A stretch of DNA of 64,000 nucleotides from Clostridia bacterium (GCA_026418275.1 JAOABQ010000049.1:212564-276563), one strand, 5' to 3'. Shown: positions 51,988 through 61,055, numbered from the stretch's first letter. A program made the numbers and translations. Notes: generated from the letters alone by a model not told the origin.

Positions 51988-52688
51988 AAATAACTTGGGT
52001 GCACGATTTTATCAATAGAGATGAAAGTTACCTGTTAAAAATTCAAAAGGAGTTAAAAGAAAAGATTCATGTAAGACATTATGAGGGGAAGTTAGATATT
52101 GTTGCAGGGGTGGATCTTGCTTACTTTGATGTAGGCGGTAGGGAGTATGCAGTTTGTGTAATTGTACTTATTGATTTTAAGACTCTTAACATTATAAAGA
52201 CATACTATGAATACGGGGAAATCGACTTTCCTTATATCTCAGGTTTTTTGGCTTTCAGGGAACTTCCCTTGTTTTTAAAGGCCTGGGAAAAAGTTGAGGT
52301 TGAACCGGATTTGGTGGTGTTTGATGGACAGGGAATGCTGCATCCTCAAAGAATGGGTATTGCGACGCATGCTTCATTTTTTATAGAGAAGCCGACGATA
52401 GGTGTAGGGAAAACCTACTTCAAGTTTAACAGTACCGAATTTGTGATGCCTGACAATGCTGCAGGTACATATTCCTTTTTAAAGGATCATAATGAAACTG
52501 TCGGCGTTGCACTCAGAACACATAAGGACGTAAAGCCTATCTTTGTATCGGTAGGAAATTTTATCAGCTTGGAACAAGCCATGGATATTGTAATGAAAAT
52601 GGTAACAAAAGAAAGTAGATTACCTGTAGCAACCAGGTATGCCGACATTGAAACACACCGGTTGAGGGAGAAATATCTTTCCCAATAA
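51984..52688 (+). CDS. nfi: Endonuclease V
   Basis: The 234-residue protein is endonuclease V: IVAGVDLAYFDVGGREYAV with the metal-binding Asp, then FRELPLFLKAWEKV, VVFDGQGMLHPQRMGIATH and IGVGKTYF. Bacterial members nick DNA near deaminated bases, and some act on inosine in RNA. Inside an RNA-repair block, inosine-containing RNA is a plausible substrate. Its start overlaps the RF2-like stop (ATGA), so the two are coupled. All main motifs are present. Confidence 0.92.
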   Translation: MKITWVHDFINRDESYLLKIQKELKEKIHVRHYEGKLDIVAGVDLAYFDVGGREYAVCVIVLIDFKTLNIIKTYYEYGEIDFPYISGFLAFRELPLFLKAWEKVEVEPDLVVFDGQGMLHPQRMGIATHASFFIEKPTIGVGKTYFKFNSTEFVMPDNAAGTYSFLKDHNETVGVALRTHKDVKPIFVSVGNFISLEQAMDIVMKMVTKESRLPVATRYADIETHRLREKYLSQ

Positions 52689-52714
52689 GGAAGCATATAC
52701 GAGGAGGATATTCA

Positions 52715-53935
52715 ATGATATATAGGGCTGAGCCACATACACTGATGCTCTTTAATGCAGTGGAAGGCATTACAGCAGCCGTTTCGGGAAGCGAGCTTGA
52801 AAGCATGAAAGCTTATCTAAGAGAAGGATTGAGAGATGAGTTTATATCCAGGTTGTATGAGCTCAAACTTCTACCCGATGTTCTATCTGAAGATGATAAA
52901 CAAAATGTACTGAAAACAATAGAAAAAACAGAAAGCATTACTTCCCCTATAGCCTCTTTTGCGGCCCCTGAATCCTTACATATTGATTTAACTACGGCCT
53001 GCCCTCTGGCTTGTGCCCAGTGCTATAAAGATACTTCAAAGGGCATTGTGATGTCTTATGAAAGCTTTACTTCAATAATCAAACAGGCGAAAAACGTGGG
53101 TGTTTTTCAAATTGCATTAGGTGGCGGTGAACCATTGTCTGTTAAAGACTTACCCCGTTATGTAAAGTATGCAGCATCCTCTGGCGCGGCTTGTACGGTT
53201 ACAACCAGTGGATATGGACTCACTCCAGATATGCTGAAACAATTAACGGATTCTGGACTCAATCATATGCAGGTATCGCTCAACGGCTCTACCAAAGCGG
53301 TAAATTCATACTCCAGGGACGGCTATGATGAAGCGATTGCAGCACTGGGATTGCTATCCGAGGGCAATGTTTTATTTGGTATTAATTGGGTTGCAAGAAG
53401 AGATAACATCCATGACTTTAAAGCGATGATCTCAATGGCAAAGAAATTTGGTGCGGACAATATCAATATTCTTAGGTATAAGCCATCCCTTAAAGAGGAC
53501 TATGACCGGTTTGAATTGACCAAGGGTGAGTTTCATTCTCTCGTACAGGATATAAAGAATGCTAAAGGCATAAAATTGAAAGTTGATTCTGCATTTTCAA
53601 ATTTACTTTGTACTCTTTATGGAAATAGAATGAATCCGCTTCATGCCGGATGTGGTGCAGGGCGCAGGTTTATGATGGTGGATCCGATGGGCAGGCTAAA
53701 GCCATGCAGCCATCTAAGTGCGGTTTCAGAGGAACAGGACATTCTGGAATATTGGCGGAATTCACCTGACCTTTTCAAGCTTCGGAACATGGAAGAGATT
53801 ATGGATGGACAGTGTAAAAGCTGTAAGTACCTTTATTCCTGCCGCGGCTGCAGGGCTATTTGTGAAAGAATATATAACAATATGAATGCAGGAGAGCACA
53901 ATTGTCCCGCGTTTAATCAAAAGGAGATGCTTTAA
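52715..53935 (+). CDS. Radical SAM/SPASM protein
   Basis: The 406-residue protein has an N-terminal domain of about 85 residues, then a radical SAM core. The cluster motif is CPLACAQC, the SAM motif GGGEPLS, and the strand LNHMQVSLNGS. A C-terminal SPASM domain has several Cys (KPCSHL, CKSCKYLYSCRGCRAIC, NCPAF). Such enzymes modify peptides, proteins or cofactors. The next gene starts one base after its stop, so they act together. Neither a RiPP precursor nor a known partner is evident. The HWLN peptides are the only small peptides nearby and a link is speculative. Confidence 0.88.
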   Translation: MIYRAEPHTLMLFNAVEGITAAVSGSELESMKAYLREGLRDEFISRLYELKLLPDVLSEDDKQNVLKTIEKTESITSPIASFAAPESLHIDLTTACPLACAQCYKDTSKGIVMSYESFTSIIKQAKNVGVFQIALGGGEPLSVKDLPRYVKYAASSGAACTVTTSGYGLTPDMLKQLTDSGLNHMQVSLNGSTKAVNSYSRDGYDEAIAALGLLSEGNVLFGINWVARRDNIHDFKAMISMAKKFGADNINILRYKPSLKEDYDRFELTKGEFHSLVQDIKNAKGIKLKVDSAFSNLLCTLYGNRMNPLHAGCGAGRRFMMVDPMGRLKPCSHLSAVSEEQDILEYWRNSPDLFKLRNMEEIMDGQCKSCKYLYSCRGCRAICERIYNNMNAGEHNCPAFNQKEML

Positions 53936-55081
53936 ATGTTTACTTATTGGAAAGGGTATGAAATTGATGGTTCTTCAACTACCTACAACATTGTCATCCC
54001 CCAACGTGAAATAGTGTCGGAGGTGCTTCGATACTTTTTAAACTTGGAAATCATGGATCGTAAGGACAGCTTTTTTCTTTCTTATTCTAACTGTGATAAT
54101 GATATATCTGAGGATGTTGTTTTTAAGAATGAAACTTATGAACCGGATGAAATCGATAAAATTTTTGAGATATTAGAAAGACCCTCTACACGCTTTTTTT
54201 CTCTTGGTGCAAGTTGTATTCACCCGGATAAACTTTATCATAAGGTGCGGGAAGAACTTTATCGTATCACCAAAACCCGTCCTGGTGCTGAGCATATAGA
54301 ATGCAATTATAAAAATCCAACGATAAGTCCCCTTTATTCTCCACCTTTAAGTGTAGCCTTTGAAGTTTCCTTTGACAGGGAGGGTGAAGGTGAAGAAGCC
54401 TATGAACCTGAGGGGCTTGTATTCAATAGACAGGCTCTTATTGATAATATCCGGGGAAATCATCTAACCGTTGATTTAGGATGTGGTCCCGGTTTTATCT
54501 ATGAATATGCGGTATACATTGTTTCCAAAATAGCCGGACGTTTTCCCGACATCGGTATCGATGGAGGTCTTGATTGCGCCGGGGGCTTTGTTGATGGATG
54601 CACATATTCCTGCAGCTTGTATGCCTATGAGCGGGTAACACTTTTAACAGAAAATATTTCGCAGACAATTCAACGTATATTGCAAGAAGGTATCGTAGAG
54701 CCGCAAAAGCGAAGCGGAAAATATGGAAGAGATTTTTCCGCTAGTTCCAATCTATATCTATTAAACTTAAATGATGTAGATCAATGGAATGATGAGTTTA
54801 TGAATTCAAAACAAAAGTTTATAAAGGGTATTGCAGCAGGCAAAGACGGGCGCACGCCGGAGGAATATGAACAATTTGCCAGAAAAGTCTCGGAGATAAC
54901 GTTGTTTGACAGTACTGATTTTACGAAGTATTGTACTTGTGGTGTTAAAATAGGGGATCACATTGGTGCATTAACCTGTATTAAAGAGTATGGGCGGATT
55001 TGGTTGGAATTTAGAGTGGTTCCGGAAATTCGAGTTGAATTTGAGAATAAGTTAAGACAACTTGGGCTTATATTTAAATGA
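53936..55081 (+). CDS. Hypothetical protein paired with the radical SAM gene
   Basis: The 381-residue protein has no motif I recognise. It has a central Gly-rich segment (LGCGPGFIYEYAVYI) that might suggest a methyltransferase loop, but the context does not fit. A Gly/Cys-rich GGLDCAGGFVDGCTYSC segment follows. It directly abuts the radical SAM gene. It may be a scaffold or substrate-binding partner. Confidence 0.75.
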   Translation: MFTYWKGYEIDGSSTTYNIVIPQREIVSEVLRYFLNLEIMDRKDSFFLSYSNCDNDISEDVVFKNETYEPDEIDKIFEILERPSTRFFSLGASCIHPDKLYHKVREELYRITKTRPGAEHIECNYKNPTISPLYSPPLSVAFEVSFDREGEGEEAYEPEGLVFNRQALIDNIRGNHLTVDLGCGPGFIYEYAVYIVSKIAGRFPDIGIDGGLDCAGGFVDGCTYSCSLYAYERVTLLTENISQTIQRILQEGIVEPQKRSGKYGRDFSASSNLYLLNLNDVDQWNDEFMNSKQKFIKGIAAGKDGRTPEEYEQFARKVSEITLFDSTDFTKYCTCGVKIGDHIGALTCIKEYGRIWLEFRVVPEIRVEFENKLRQLGLIFK

Positions 55082-55212
55082 AACCAACTCCTAAAGTTTA
55101 ATGCCCTAATTTTTAAATGTATATTTAAAAGCAATGATCATTTTTTACTGCATTAACATGGAATTAACCGTGATTATTTTTATTAACTATATACCGTCTA
55201 GGAGGTGTCAGT

Positions 55213-55662
55213 ATGGAAGTTGTTATTTTTATAGGAATCCAGGCGAGCGGTAAAAGTACTTTTTATAAGGAAAAATTTTTTAAAACACATATGAGAGTCA
55301 ATCTGGATATGTTAAAAACCAGGAAAAGGGAAGAAATTTTGCTTGAAGCCTTGATAAAGGCTAAACAACCTTTTGTTGTGGACAATACCAATCCCACAGC
55401 AGAGGATCGGAAAAAATACATAGAGCTGGCAAAACGTGCGGAATTCAAGGTAATAGGCTATTTCTTTCAATCGAATGTTGATGAGTCCGTTTTAAGAAAC
55501 AGGCAAAGAGAAGGGAAGGAACGGATCCCTTTAATAGGAATCAGAAATACATATGCCAAACTGCAGCTGCCAAGTTTGGGGGAAGGCTTTGACATAATAT
55601 ACAGCGTACGGATTGATGAAGAAAATAGATTCGTAGTTGAGGAGTGGAAAAATGAAGTTTAA
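55213..55662 (+). CDS. P-loop polynucleotide kinase
   Basis: The 149-residue protein has a Walker A (IGIQASGKSTFYKEKFF), a NLDMLKTRKR segment and VVDNTNPTAEDRKKYIELAK. It matches the single-domain 5'-polynucleotide kinase type (AAA_33). It would phosphorylate 5'-OH RNA ends. GGAGGTG precedes the ATG. The 3' end overlaps the Thg1 start, implying that the kinase and the 3'-5' polymerase work on the same RNAs. Confidence 0.87.
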   Translation: MEVVIFIGIQASGKSTFYKEKFFKTHMRVNLDMLKTRKREEILLEALIKAKQPFVVDNTNPTAEDRKKYIELAKRAEFKVIGYFFQSNVDESVLRNRQREGKERIPLIGIRNTYAKLQLPSLGEGFDIIYSVRIDEENRFVVEEWKNEV

Positions 55663-56413
55663 TGATCTTGATTTAAAAATGAGAGTATATGAGACTGCGC
55701 ATGATTATTGTGTTGTTCCTGAAGTATATATGGTTGCACGTATTGATGGCCGGAATTTCACCAGGCTTACCAAAGAAGTTCACACCTTCGAAAGTCCTTT
55801 TGATGTGCGGTTTAGAGATTATATGGTTGCAACTTGTGAACACCTTATGAACTGCGGGTTTAGGGTGGTTTACGGGTATACCCAAAGTGATGAGATTTCT
55901 CTATTGTTTCATCGGGATGAAGGGGCTTTTGGACGAAAAGTCCGTAAGTTTAATTCCATTTTGGCAGGGGAGGCCAGCAGTAAGTTTTCTGTTTTGTTAG
56001 GCGATATTGCTTGTTTTGACTGCAGAATCTCGGAACTGCCCAATAGTAAGACCGTGATCGATTATTTCAGGTGGAGATATGAGGATGCGCATAGGAATGC
56101 TTTAAATGCGCACTGTTATTGGATGCTGAGAAAGAAAGGGAAGTCTTATCAGGAAGCTACCGATTATCTAAGCGGCATGACTGTCAGTGAAAAGAATGAA
56201 CTGTTATTTCAGAACGGAATTAATTTTAATGATCTGCCCAATTGGCAGAAAAGGGGTGTGGGATTATACTGGGAGGCCTATGACAAACCTTGTGTGAACC
56301 CGGTCACCGGTAGGGAAGGAACCGCCCAAAGAAGGAAGATCAATGTAGATTGTGATTTACCCATGAAGGACGATTATAACAATTTTATATTGAAGTTTAT
56401 AGAAAATATGTAA
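55652..56413 (+). CDS. thg1: Thg1-like 3'-5' RNA polymerase
   Basis: The 253-residue protein matches tRNA-His guanylyltransferase. ARIDGRNFTRLT contains the first metal-binding Asp (residue 32), and YTQSDEISLLF holds Asp80 and Glu81. Bacterial Thg1-like proteins add nucleotides in the 3'-5' direction to repair truncated tRNA 5' ends. ATG 55652 follows GAGGAG and overlaps the kinase gene by 11 nt. Thg1 is uncommon in clostridia, and its company here supports a repair role rather than normal tRNA-His maturation. Confidence 0.92.
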   Translation: MKFNDLDLKMRVYETAHDYCVVPEVYMVARIDGRNFTRLTKEVHTFESPFDVRFRDYMVATCEHLMNCGFRVVYGYTQSDEISLLFHRDEGAFGRKVRKFNSILAGEASSKFSVLLGDIACFDCRISELPNSKTVIDYFRWRYEDAHRNALNAHCYWMLRKKGKSYQEATDYLSGMTVSEKNELLFQNGINFNDLPNWQKRGVGLYWEAYDKPCVNPVTGREGTAQRRKINVDCDLPMKDDYNNFILKFIENM

Positions 56414-56429
56414 ACGGAGGGAGTATCGG

Positions 56430-57368
56430 GTGATAACAAGAATGGATCGGGTTAAAGGCGGTTTTTGGGGGTTGCTTATCGGCGATGCATTGGGAGTTCC
56501 CTACGAATTTCATTCAGCAGCCAAAATTCCTCCGGTTGAGCAAGTAGAGTTTGAACCTCCCAAAGGCTTCAGTCGGACTTATCCGGGAATTAAACCGGGA
56601 ACATGGTCGGATGATGGCGCTCAGGCACTTTGTTTATTGGATTCGCTCTTAACCTGCGGCAAATTGGATATATATGATTTCGCAAAACGTCTTTTGGCCT
56701 GGTATGAAAACGGAATGTGGGCAGTTGACAATGACGTGTTTGATTGTGGCTGCCAAACAGGGGAAGCTTTAAATGCTTTCCGAATGGGAGTATCTCCAAG
56801 GGAGTCCGGCATGGTAAGGCCGGAGGGTAAAGGGAATGGTTCTTTGATGCGGGTTTTGCCGCTTGCACTTTGGCATCGCGGTTCGGATTCTGATTTAGTG
56901 AGGGATGCACATGCCCAATCTGTGATAACCCATGGCCACCCTTGCAATCAGGTATGCTGTGCACTCTACTGCCTATGGGCAAGAAACTTATTGTATGGGA
57001 TTCAACACGAGGATGCTTTTGGCAAGGCAGTATCCGTACTAAGGGATGTATACCGCAATAATGAATTTTATCTTAAAGAGCTTGAATGGTCTCTTCGCCC
57101 TGACGACGAAGCCGTGGGTACCGGCACCGGTTATGTTGTGGATAGCATCAGAAGTGCCAGAATGCTTTTATCCAATGAATCCTATGAGCAGGTAGTGAAG
57201 TCCGCGGTTGCTTTGGGAAATGACACGGATACAACAGCAGCCATTGTAGGAGGATTAGCGGGTATAAGAGACGGAATGGAGGCCATTCCGGTACGCTGGC
57301 TTCAAAGTTTGAGAGAGCGTGATAAAGCACAAGGGCTATTGGATATGCTCCTTAATGTAATTGAGTAA
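56430..57368 (+). CDS. ADP-ribosylglycohydrolase (DraG family)
   Basis: The 312-residue protein has the DraG-type metal sites: GLLIGDALGVPYEFH, TWSDDGAQALCLLDSLL, GNGSLMRVLPLALWHR, and VALGNDTDTTAAIVGGLAG near the end. These enzymes remove ADP-ribose from proteins or nucleic acids. In a repair block it could reverse ADP-ribosylation of RNA ends or of a translation factor. GTG 56430 has GGAGGG 8 nt upstream; an ATG at 56442 is also in frame. It lies 16 nt after thg1. Confidence 0.88.
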   Translation: MITRMDRVKGGFWGLLIGDALGVPYEFHSAAKIPPVEQVEFEPPKGFSRTYPGIKPGTWSDDGAQALCLLDSLLTCGKLDIYDFAKRLLAWYENGMWAVDNDVFDCGCQTGEALNAFRMGVSPRESGMVRPEGKGNGSLMRVLPLALWHRGSDSDLVRDAHAQSVITHGHPCNQVCCALYCLWARNLLYGIQHEDAFGKAVSVLRDVYRNNEFYLKELEWSLRPDDEAVGTGTGYVVDSIRSARMLLSNESYEQVVKSAVALGNDTDTTAAIVGGLAGIRDGMEAIPVRWLQSLRERDKAQGLLDMLLNVIE

Positions 57369-57439
57369 TCGATGGAAGATTCGGTATTTTGGTAAGGGAT
57401 TATTTTTATGTTCGATTATATATTTAGGGGGTATAACGG

Positions 57440-57838
57440 ATGAAAAGTATGAGAGAGATAAAATTTGAAGGTTATTCTGCTGATGAGATATTGAACATGT
57501 CTGAAAATGATTTGAAAAGTTTTGTATTTGTTGGAGAGCCATTGGTTTTATTAGCTGGTTCTGCTCGTGTACTTGGAGAATTTCGGATATCAGGGGATAT
57601 CCTTATAGTTGAACTTGCACAGATTGAAGGAGGCGGCGAAGGGGTTCTTCAATCCCTTTGGGTCCTTACAGAGCAGTACGCCTGTAAAAGGAAATTAAAG
57701 CAGGTTGAGTGGATTGTTCATGCAATTAACTGTGCAAAGCCAAACCTTAAGCTAAAAAGAGTCCTTGAGAAAAAAGGCTTTGAAATAAGGAATGTAAACG
57801 GAGTTGGAAAAGCCTACTATTTCTTAAATAAAATTTAG
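57440..57838 (+). CDS. Small GNAT-like or hypothetical protein
   Basis: The 132-residue protein has SADEILNMSENDLKSFVFVG at the start, then a beta-rich centre (VLGEFRISGDILIVELAQIE). The end (KLKRVLEKKGFEIRNVNGVG) recalls the last strands of GNAT acetyltransferases. No acetyl-CoA loop is clear, so the family is uncertain. The ATG has GGGGG upstream. It stands in the same direction between the glycohydrolase and ATP-grasp genes. Confidence 0.65.
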   Translation: MKSMREIKFEGYSADEILNMSENDLKSFVFVGEPLVLLAGSARVLGEFRISGDILIVELAQIEGGGEGVLQSLWVLTEQYACKRKLKQVEWIVHAINCAKPNLKLKRVLEKKGFEIRNVNGVGKAYYFLNKI

Positions 57839-57949
57839 AGCTTTATGTATGCATATACCTCTTATGTTTATATATATGAAATCCAAAAATAAAGGGTGAG
57901 AGAAACGATTTATATATGGATGTAATTACTGTATGAAAGAGGTGTTACA

Positions 57950-58684
57950 ATGACTCAATATGGCATGATGCCTGATTTTACAGGACTTTCGCTTGTTGTG
58001 CCTGATAAACCTGACATTGAGCGTGATGCAGTGGCTAAAGCATGGGAGGAACACGGCGGGAATGTTGTGAGAATAGGCCGATTTTGGGAGCCGCCGGAAT
58101 TGGAGCGGGAAAAAGTGTGTTTATACGGCAACCATGTTTTTTGTATGATTCTTGCGCAAAAACTTAATCTTAAACTTTTATCCCCAACGGATGATTTATT
58201 AATAAATATGCGTCTCAAATGGATAAAACGAAAAGTTGGTATTAGCAGCATATTGGAGGCAGAGAATCTTATCTATCCATGTTTTGTTAAACCGCTCATT
58301 CCAAAGGTTTTTACAGCAGGAAAGTATGATTCCTATTCTGAGTTGTTGAAGGAATGTACACAATTAGAAGGTGCTACACCCATAATTTATTCAGATATTG
58401 TTGATATTTGTGCCGAAGTGCGTTCTTTTGTATTGAATGGGAAAGTACTTACTGCATCAGTTTATGAAGGGGAGGCGGATATTAATTCTGCAGAACATTT
58501 TTTAAAGGAATTTGTTTTAGAAAACTCCAATAGGATTCCATCAACTTGCGTCATCGATATTGGTTATATTGCTGATGCTGGATGGGCAGTTGTTGAGGCA
58601 AATGCAGTATGGGGGGCGGGATTAAATGGTTGTGACCCTTTGGGTGCAGCAGTTTGTATAGAAAAGGCAACAAGGATGGGGTGA
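57950..58684 (+). CDS. Second ATP-grasp domain protein
   Basis: The 244-residue protein has an ATP-grasp-like architecture: LIYPCFVKPLIPKVFTAGKY, IIYSDIVDICAEVRSFVLN and WAVVEANAVWGAGLNGCDP with the metal-binding Glu and Asn. It is related to the DUF4343-type protein at 41511 but only distantly. It overlaps none of its neighbours, and the PTH2-like gene follows after 4 nt. The substrate is unknown. Confidence 0.75.
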   Translation: MTQYGMMPDFTGLSLVVPDKPDIERDAVAKAWEEHGGNVVRIGRFWEPPELEREKVCLYGNHVFCMILAQKLNLKLLSPTDDLLINMRLKWIKRKVGISSILEAENLIYPCFVKPLIPKVFTAGKYDSYSELLKECTQLEGATPIIYSDIVDICAEVRSFVLNGKVLTASVYEGEADINSAEHFLKEFVLENSNRIPSTCVIDIGYIADAGWAVVEANAVWGAGLNGCDPLGAAVCIEKATRMG

Positions 58685-58688
58685 TATC

Positions 58689-58991
58689 ATGAAAATGTAT
58701 ATTCTGGTCAAGGAAAGTATTCCGTTAGGGTTTGCAGTTGTTGCAGTTGCGCATGCATCACTGGCGGCTTACCTCAAGTATAAAGAAACAGAAAATATAA
58801 AGGAATGGTTGGATGGGCCCTTTTACAAAGTGGTTTGTAAGGTGAGTGATAAGGAGTTTGACAAAGCAAAAGAGCTTGAAGATAATGTAGTTATTACAGA
58901 ATCGGCACTCAATAATGAGGAAGTAGCTATTGCTTACAAGCCAAGGGAAGAATGGCCGAAAGAATTTAAATTTTACCGATTATACAAGTAA
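58689..58991 (+). CDS. PTH2-like peptidyl-tRNA hydrolase family protein
   Basis: The 100-residue protein begins KMYILVKESIPLGFAVVAVA followed by HASLAAYLKYK, and ends with the ESALNNEEVAIAYKPREEWP segment. It has the small PTH2-type fold with the conserved His. True PTH2 enzymes free peptides from stalled peptidyl-tRNA. The substitution of the usual Gly-Lys-Gly stretch by SIPLGF leaves activity open. It is 4 nt downstream of the ATP-grasp gene. Confidence 0.75.
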   Translation: MKMYILVKESIPLGFAVVAVAHASLAAYLKYKETENIKEWLDGPFYKVVCKVSDKEFDKAKELEDNVVITESALNNEEVAIAYKPREEWPKEFKFYRLYK

Positions 58992-59015
58992 TTATGCTAA
59001 GTAAAGGGGGATCGT

Positions 59016-59096
59016 ATGTTATTAACGATTACATATTCAAAATCACCTGCTACCGATTTCCTCCGGAGGAGAAGGAATGGTTGTAAAGCCTTATGA
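59016..59096 (+). pseudogene. hen1: hen1 start fused by deletion to pnkp end
   Basis: ATG 59016, with AAAGGGGG upstream, reads MLLTITYSKSPATDF and then unrelated residues until TGA 59096. The first 15 residues match the N-terminus of bacterial Hen1, the RNA 3'-end methyltransferase. Right after it, in another frame, comes ligase motif IV of Pnkp (GGEGMVVKP). Hen1 and Pnkp are neighbouring genes in RNA-repair operons. The simplest reading is one deletion from hen1 codon 15 to pnkp motif IV. Confidence 0.68.
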
Positions 59097-59379
59097 CTTC
59101 ATCGTGAAAAATGGAAGAGAATTGCTGCAGCCGGCTGTAAAGTGCCGTGGAAAGGAATACCTCAGAATTATTTACGGACCTGAATATACAATGGATGAAA
59201 ATATTCAGCGGTTAAGAAGCAGATCTTTAGGGAAAAAACGTTCATTGGCACTTAGGGAATTTGCCCTTGGAATGGAGGCCCTTGAACGGTTTGTTAGGCA
59301 TGAGCCCCTTTATAGGGTTCATGAATGTGTGTTCGGAGTATTGGCCCTTGAAAGTGAGCCGGTTGACCCGAGGTTATAA
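59077..59379 (+). pseudogene. pnkp: Pnkp ligase-domain C-terminal remnant
   Basis: This 100-codon frame matches the end of bacterial Pnkp (kinase-phosphatase-ligase). It starts at motif IV (GGEGMVVKP, continuing upstream of the ATG), then AVKCRGKEYLRIIYGPEYT, RSRSLGKKRSLALREFALG and the closing HECVFGVLALESEPVDPRL. The kinase, phosphatase and most of the ligase domain are missing. By chance GGAGGAGAAGG lies just before ATG 59077, so a small protein could be made. The surviving C-terminus is almost perfectly conserved, so the loss is recent or the piece is still used. Confidence 0.72.
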
Positions 59380-59439
59380 ATTTTATAATAAACCAAGGGG
59401 AAGTAATATGTTTTATACTATGAAATCAGAATCGAAAGA

Positions 59440-59847
59440 TTGGAGACGTTGAGGGGTATGTATCAGTGGCTATATAAAGCAATGGTGTACATTCAAAATA
59501 AATGGAGGAAACACAATTCCGATTATCTATATGAGGGGATATGGTTTGCTTTACATGAGCCCATGGATGCTGATGCATATGCTTTGGACACTTCGGTAGT
59601 TAAAGTATGGTTTATAAGGAACCATTGTATTGAAGAGAAAAAGCTGATTGATTTTAAAGTTTTCCTTGAACATGGAATTGGATTTGAGAGAATATATAAG
59701 ATAGCATATTCGAATACAGCATTAGTAAAGCGATCCAATCTAATATATATAGGATATCAGTTAGGTGGGTTATGGGGGAGAGGGATGTTGTTTGAATTAA
59801 ACAGGGACGGGGAATTGGAGCAGAAGGGAGTTTTATGGATTTCATAA
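59440..59847 (+). CDS. Hypothetical protein
   Basis: The roughly 135-residue protein is rich in aromatic residues (YLYEGIWFALHEPMDADAYA, then LIYIGYQLGGLWGRGML) and has no recognised motif. The start is uncertain: TTG 59440, TTG 59449 and ATG 59458 are in frame, with a GGAG at 59442. It follows the pnkp remnant on the same strand. Confidence 0.55.
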   Translation: METLRGMYQWLYKAMVYIQNKWRKHNSDYLYEGIWFALHEPMDADAYALDTSVVKVWFIRNHCIEEKKLIDFKVFLEHGIGFERIYKIAYSNTALVKRSNLIYIGYQLGGLWGRGMLFELNRDGELEQKGVLWIS

Positions 59848-60110
59848 ATTCAATAATTTTCTGAAAGCAAATTTGGATAGATTATAAATTGCAAACTTTT
59901 TGTCTGTAAAAGAGGAAGGAAATGCATTAGTATTAATGGTGCAGGCAAGCCAATAGAACCGCTTAAGTAAAATACATAGGTTTAGCTTATCAGTATAGAG
60001 TACGACTAGTACCTTACATTCGGCAGAGAAACTGGTACTTGTGTTAGGAAGTGATTTTAAACACTATCATTAAATATTGGGTGTGTATATTTATTAGGGA
60101 GGGGTCAGGA

Positions 60111-60734
60111 ATGAAACTAACGATTACAAGAGCTTTATCCGAATTAAAATTACTAGATAAAAGGATAAGAAAAGAGATAGAAGCTGCGTATTTTGTTGCA
60201 GGTGTTCAGAAAAAAAAGAAAATAATGAGTTTATTTACTAAGGAAGAATTTACAAAAAGAACACTGGGGGATATGGACAGCATTCGCTCCTTGATAGAAA
60301 GAAGAAAAACCATCAAATCTGCAATTGTAAATTCCAACGCCAAAACGAGGGTTACCATCGCGGGTATGGCCATTACGGTTGCCGAAGCCATTGAAAGAAA
60401 AACCTCCATCGAATATGAAAAAGAGCTTTTACAAAAAATGAAAAAACGTTATCAGACAGTATACAATGAAGTGGAAAAAGCCAATACACAAGTGAAAGAG
60501 AAATTGGATATCTTACTCGAGAATAATTTTGGAAAGGATATCAAAGCATCCGTTACCGATGTGGAGGCTATTTCAAAGCCCTACCTGGAGCAAAATGAGT
60601 GGGAGTTGGTTGATCCCCTGGGTATCGTGGACAGCATGCAGAAGCTTGAAAAAGAAATTGATGTCTTTGAACATGAGGTTGACTTTATACTGAGCGAATC
60701 CAATACGATAACTACAATAGAAATCCCTGATTAA
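60111..60734 (+). CDS. Coiled-coil protein of phage-like type
   Basis: The 207-residue protein is mostly charged helix: KLTITRALSELKLLDKRIRK, then SNAKTRVTIAGMAITVAEAI and EVEKANTQVKEKLDILLEN. The SNAKTRVTIAG...VAEAIERK segment resembles small structural or accessory proteins of large phages. ATG 60111 follows GGGAGGGG; the longer frame from 60051 lacks such a site. A function in the repair block is unknown. Confidence 0.7.
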   Translation: MKLTITRALSELKLLDKRIRKEIEAAYFVAGVQKKKKIMSLFTKEEFTKRTLGDMDSIRSLIERRKTIKSAIVNSNAKTRVTIAGMAITVAEAIERKTSIEYEKELLQKMKKRYQTVYNEVEKANTQVKEKLDILLENNFGKDIKASVTDVEAISKPYLEQNEWELVDPLGIVDSMQKLEKEIDVFEHEVDFILSESNTITTIEIPD

Positions 60735-61028
60735 ACAATATTGCTGGTTATTCGAAAGTCAAAAATTTAAGCTCCCTTTGCGTTTGTGGGTTATCAAACG
60801 CTCTAAGTGGATTAGATACGATCAATTTAAAGCTCAAAGTTCAAAAATGAGAGCTCAGGTATCAAGTCTCAAAGATCTTATTAATCAAACTTTAGGCTTC
60901 AAAGGATAAACTTCGATAAAATCCTGGGTTTGGGTTAAGGTGATGGCTTAATTGACCGTTGGCTGCCACCAGGCTGGATAATCAGCATTTAATTATTTTA
61001 ATGATACTTTAATGTGGAGGTGAAATAT
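60735..61028. other. Intergenic stretch
   Basis: About 0.3 kb without a supported gene or RNA. Short direct repeats of CTCAAAG/CTCAAAGT near 60830-60890 are the only structure I noticed. Confidence 0.4.
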
Positions 61029-61055
61029 ATGCTGTGGAGGGATGCCGCCTTGTAA
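61029..61055 (+). CDS. Eight-codon upstream ORF (possible leader peptide)
   Basis: ATG 61029 follows GGAGGTG at 8 nt and encodes MLWRDAAL before TAA 61055. The next ribosome binding site (GGAGG) and the start of the small basic protein gene follow within 15 nt. It is very short, so chance is possible. Confidence 0.35.
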   Translation: MLWRDAAL

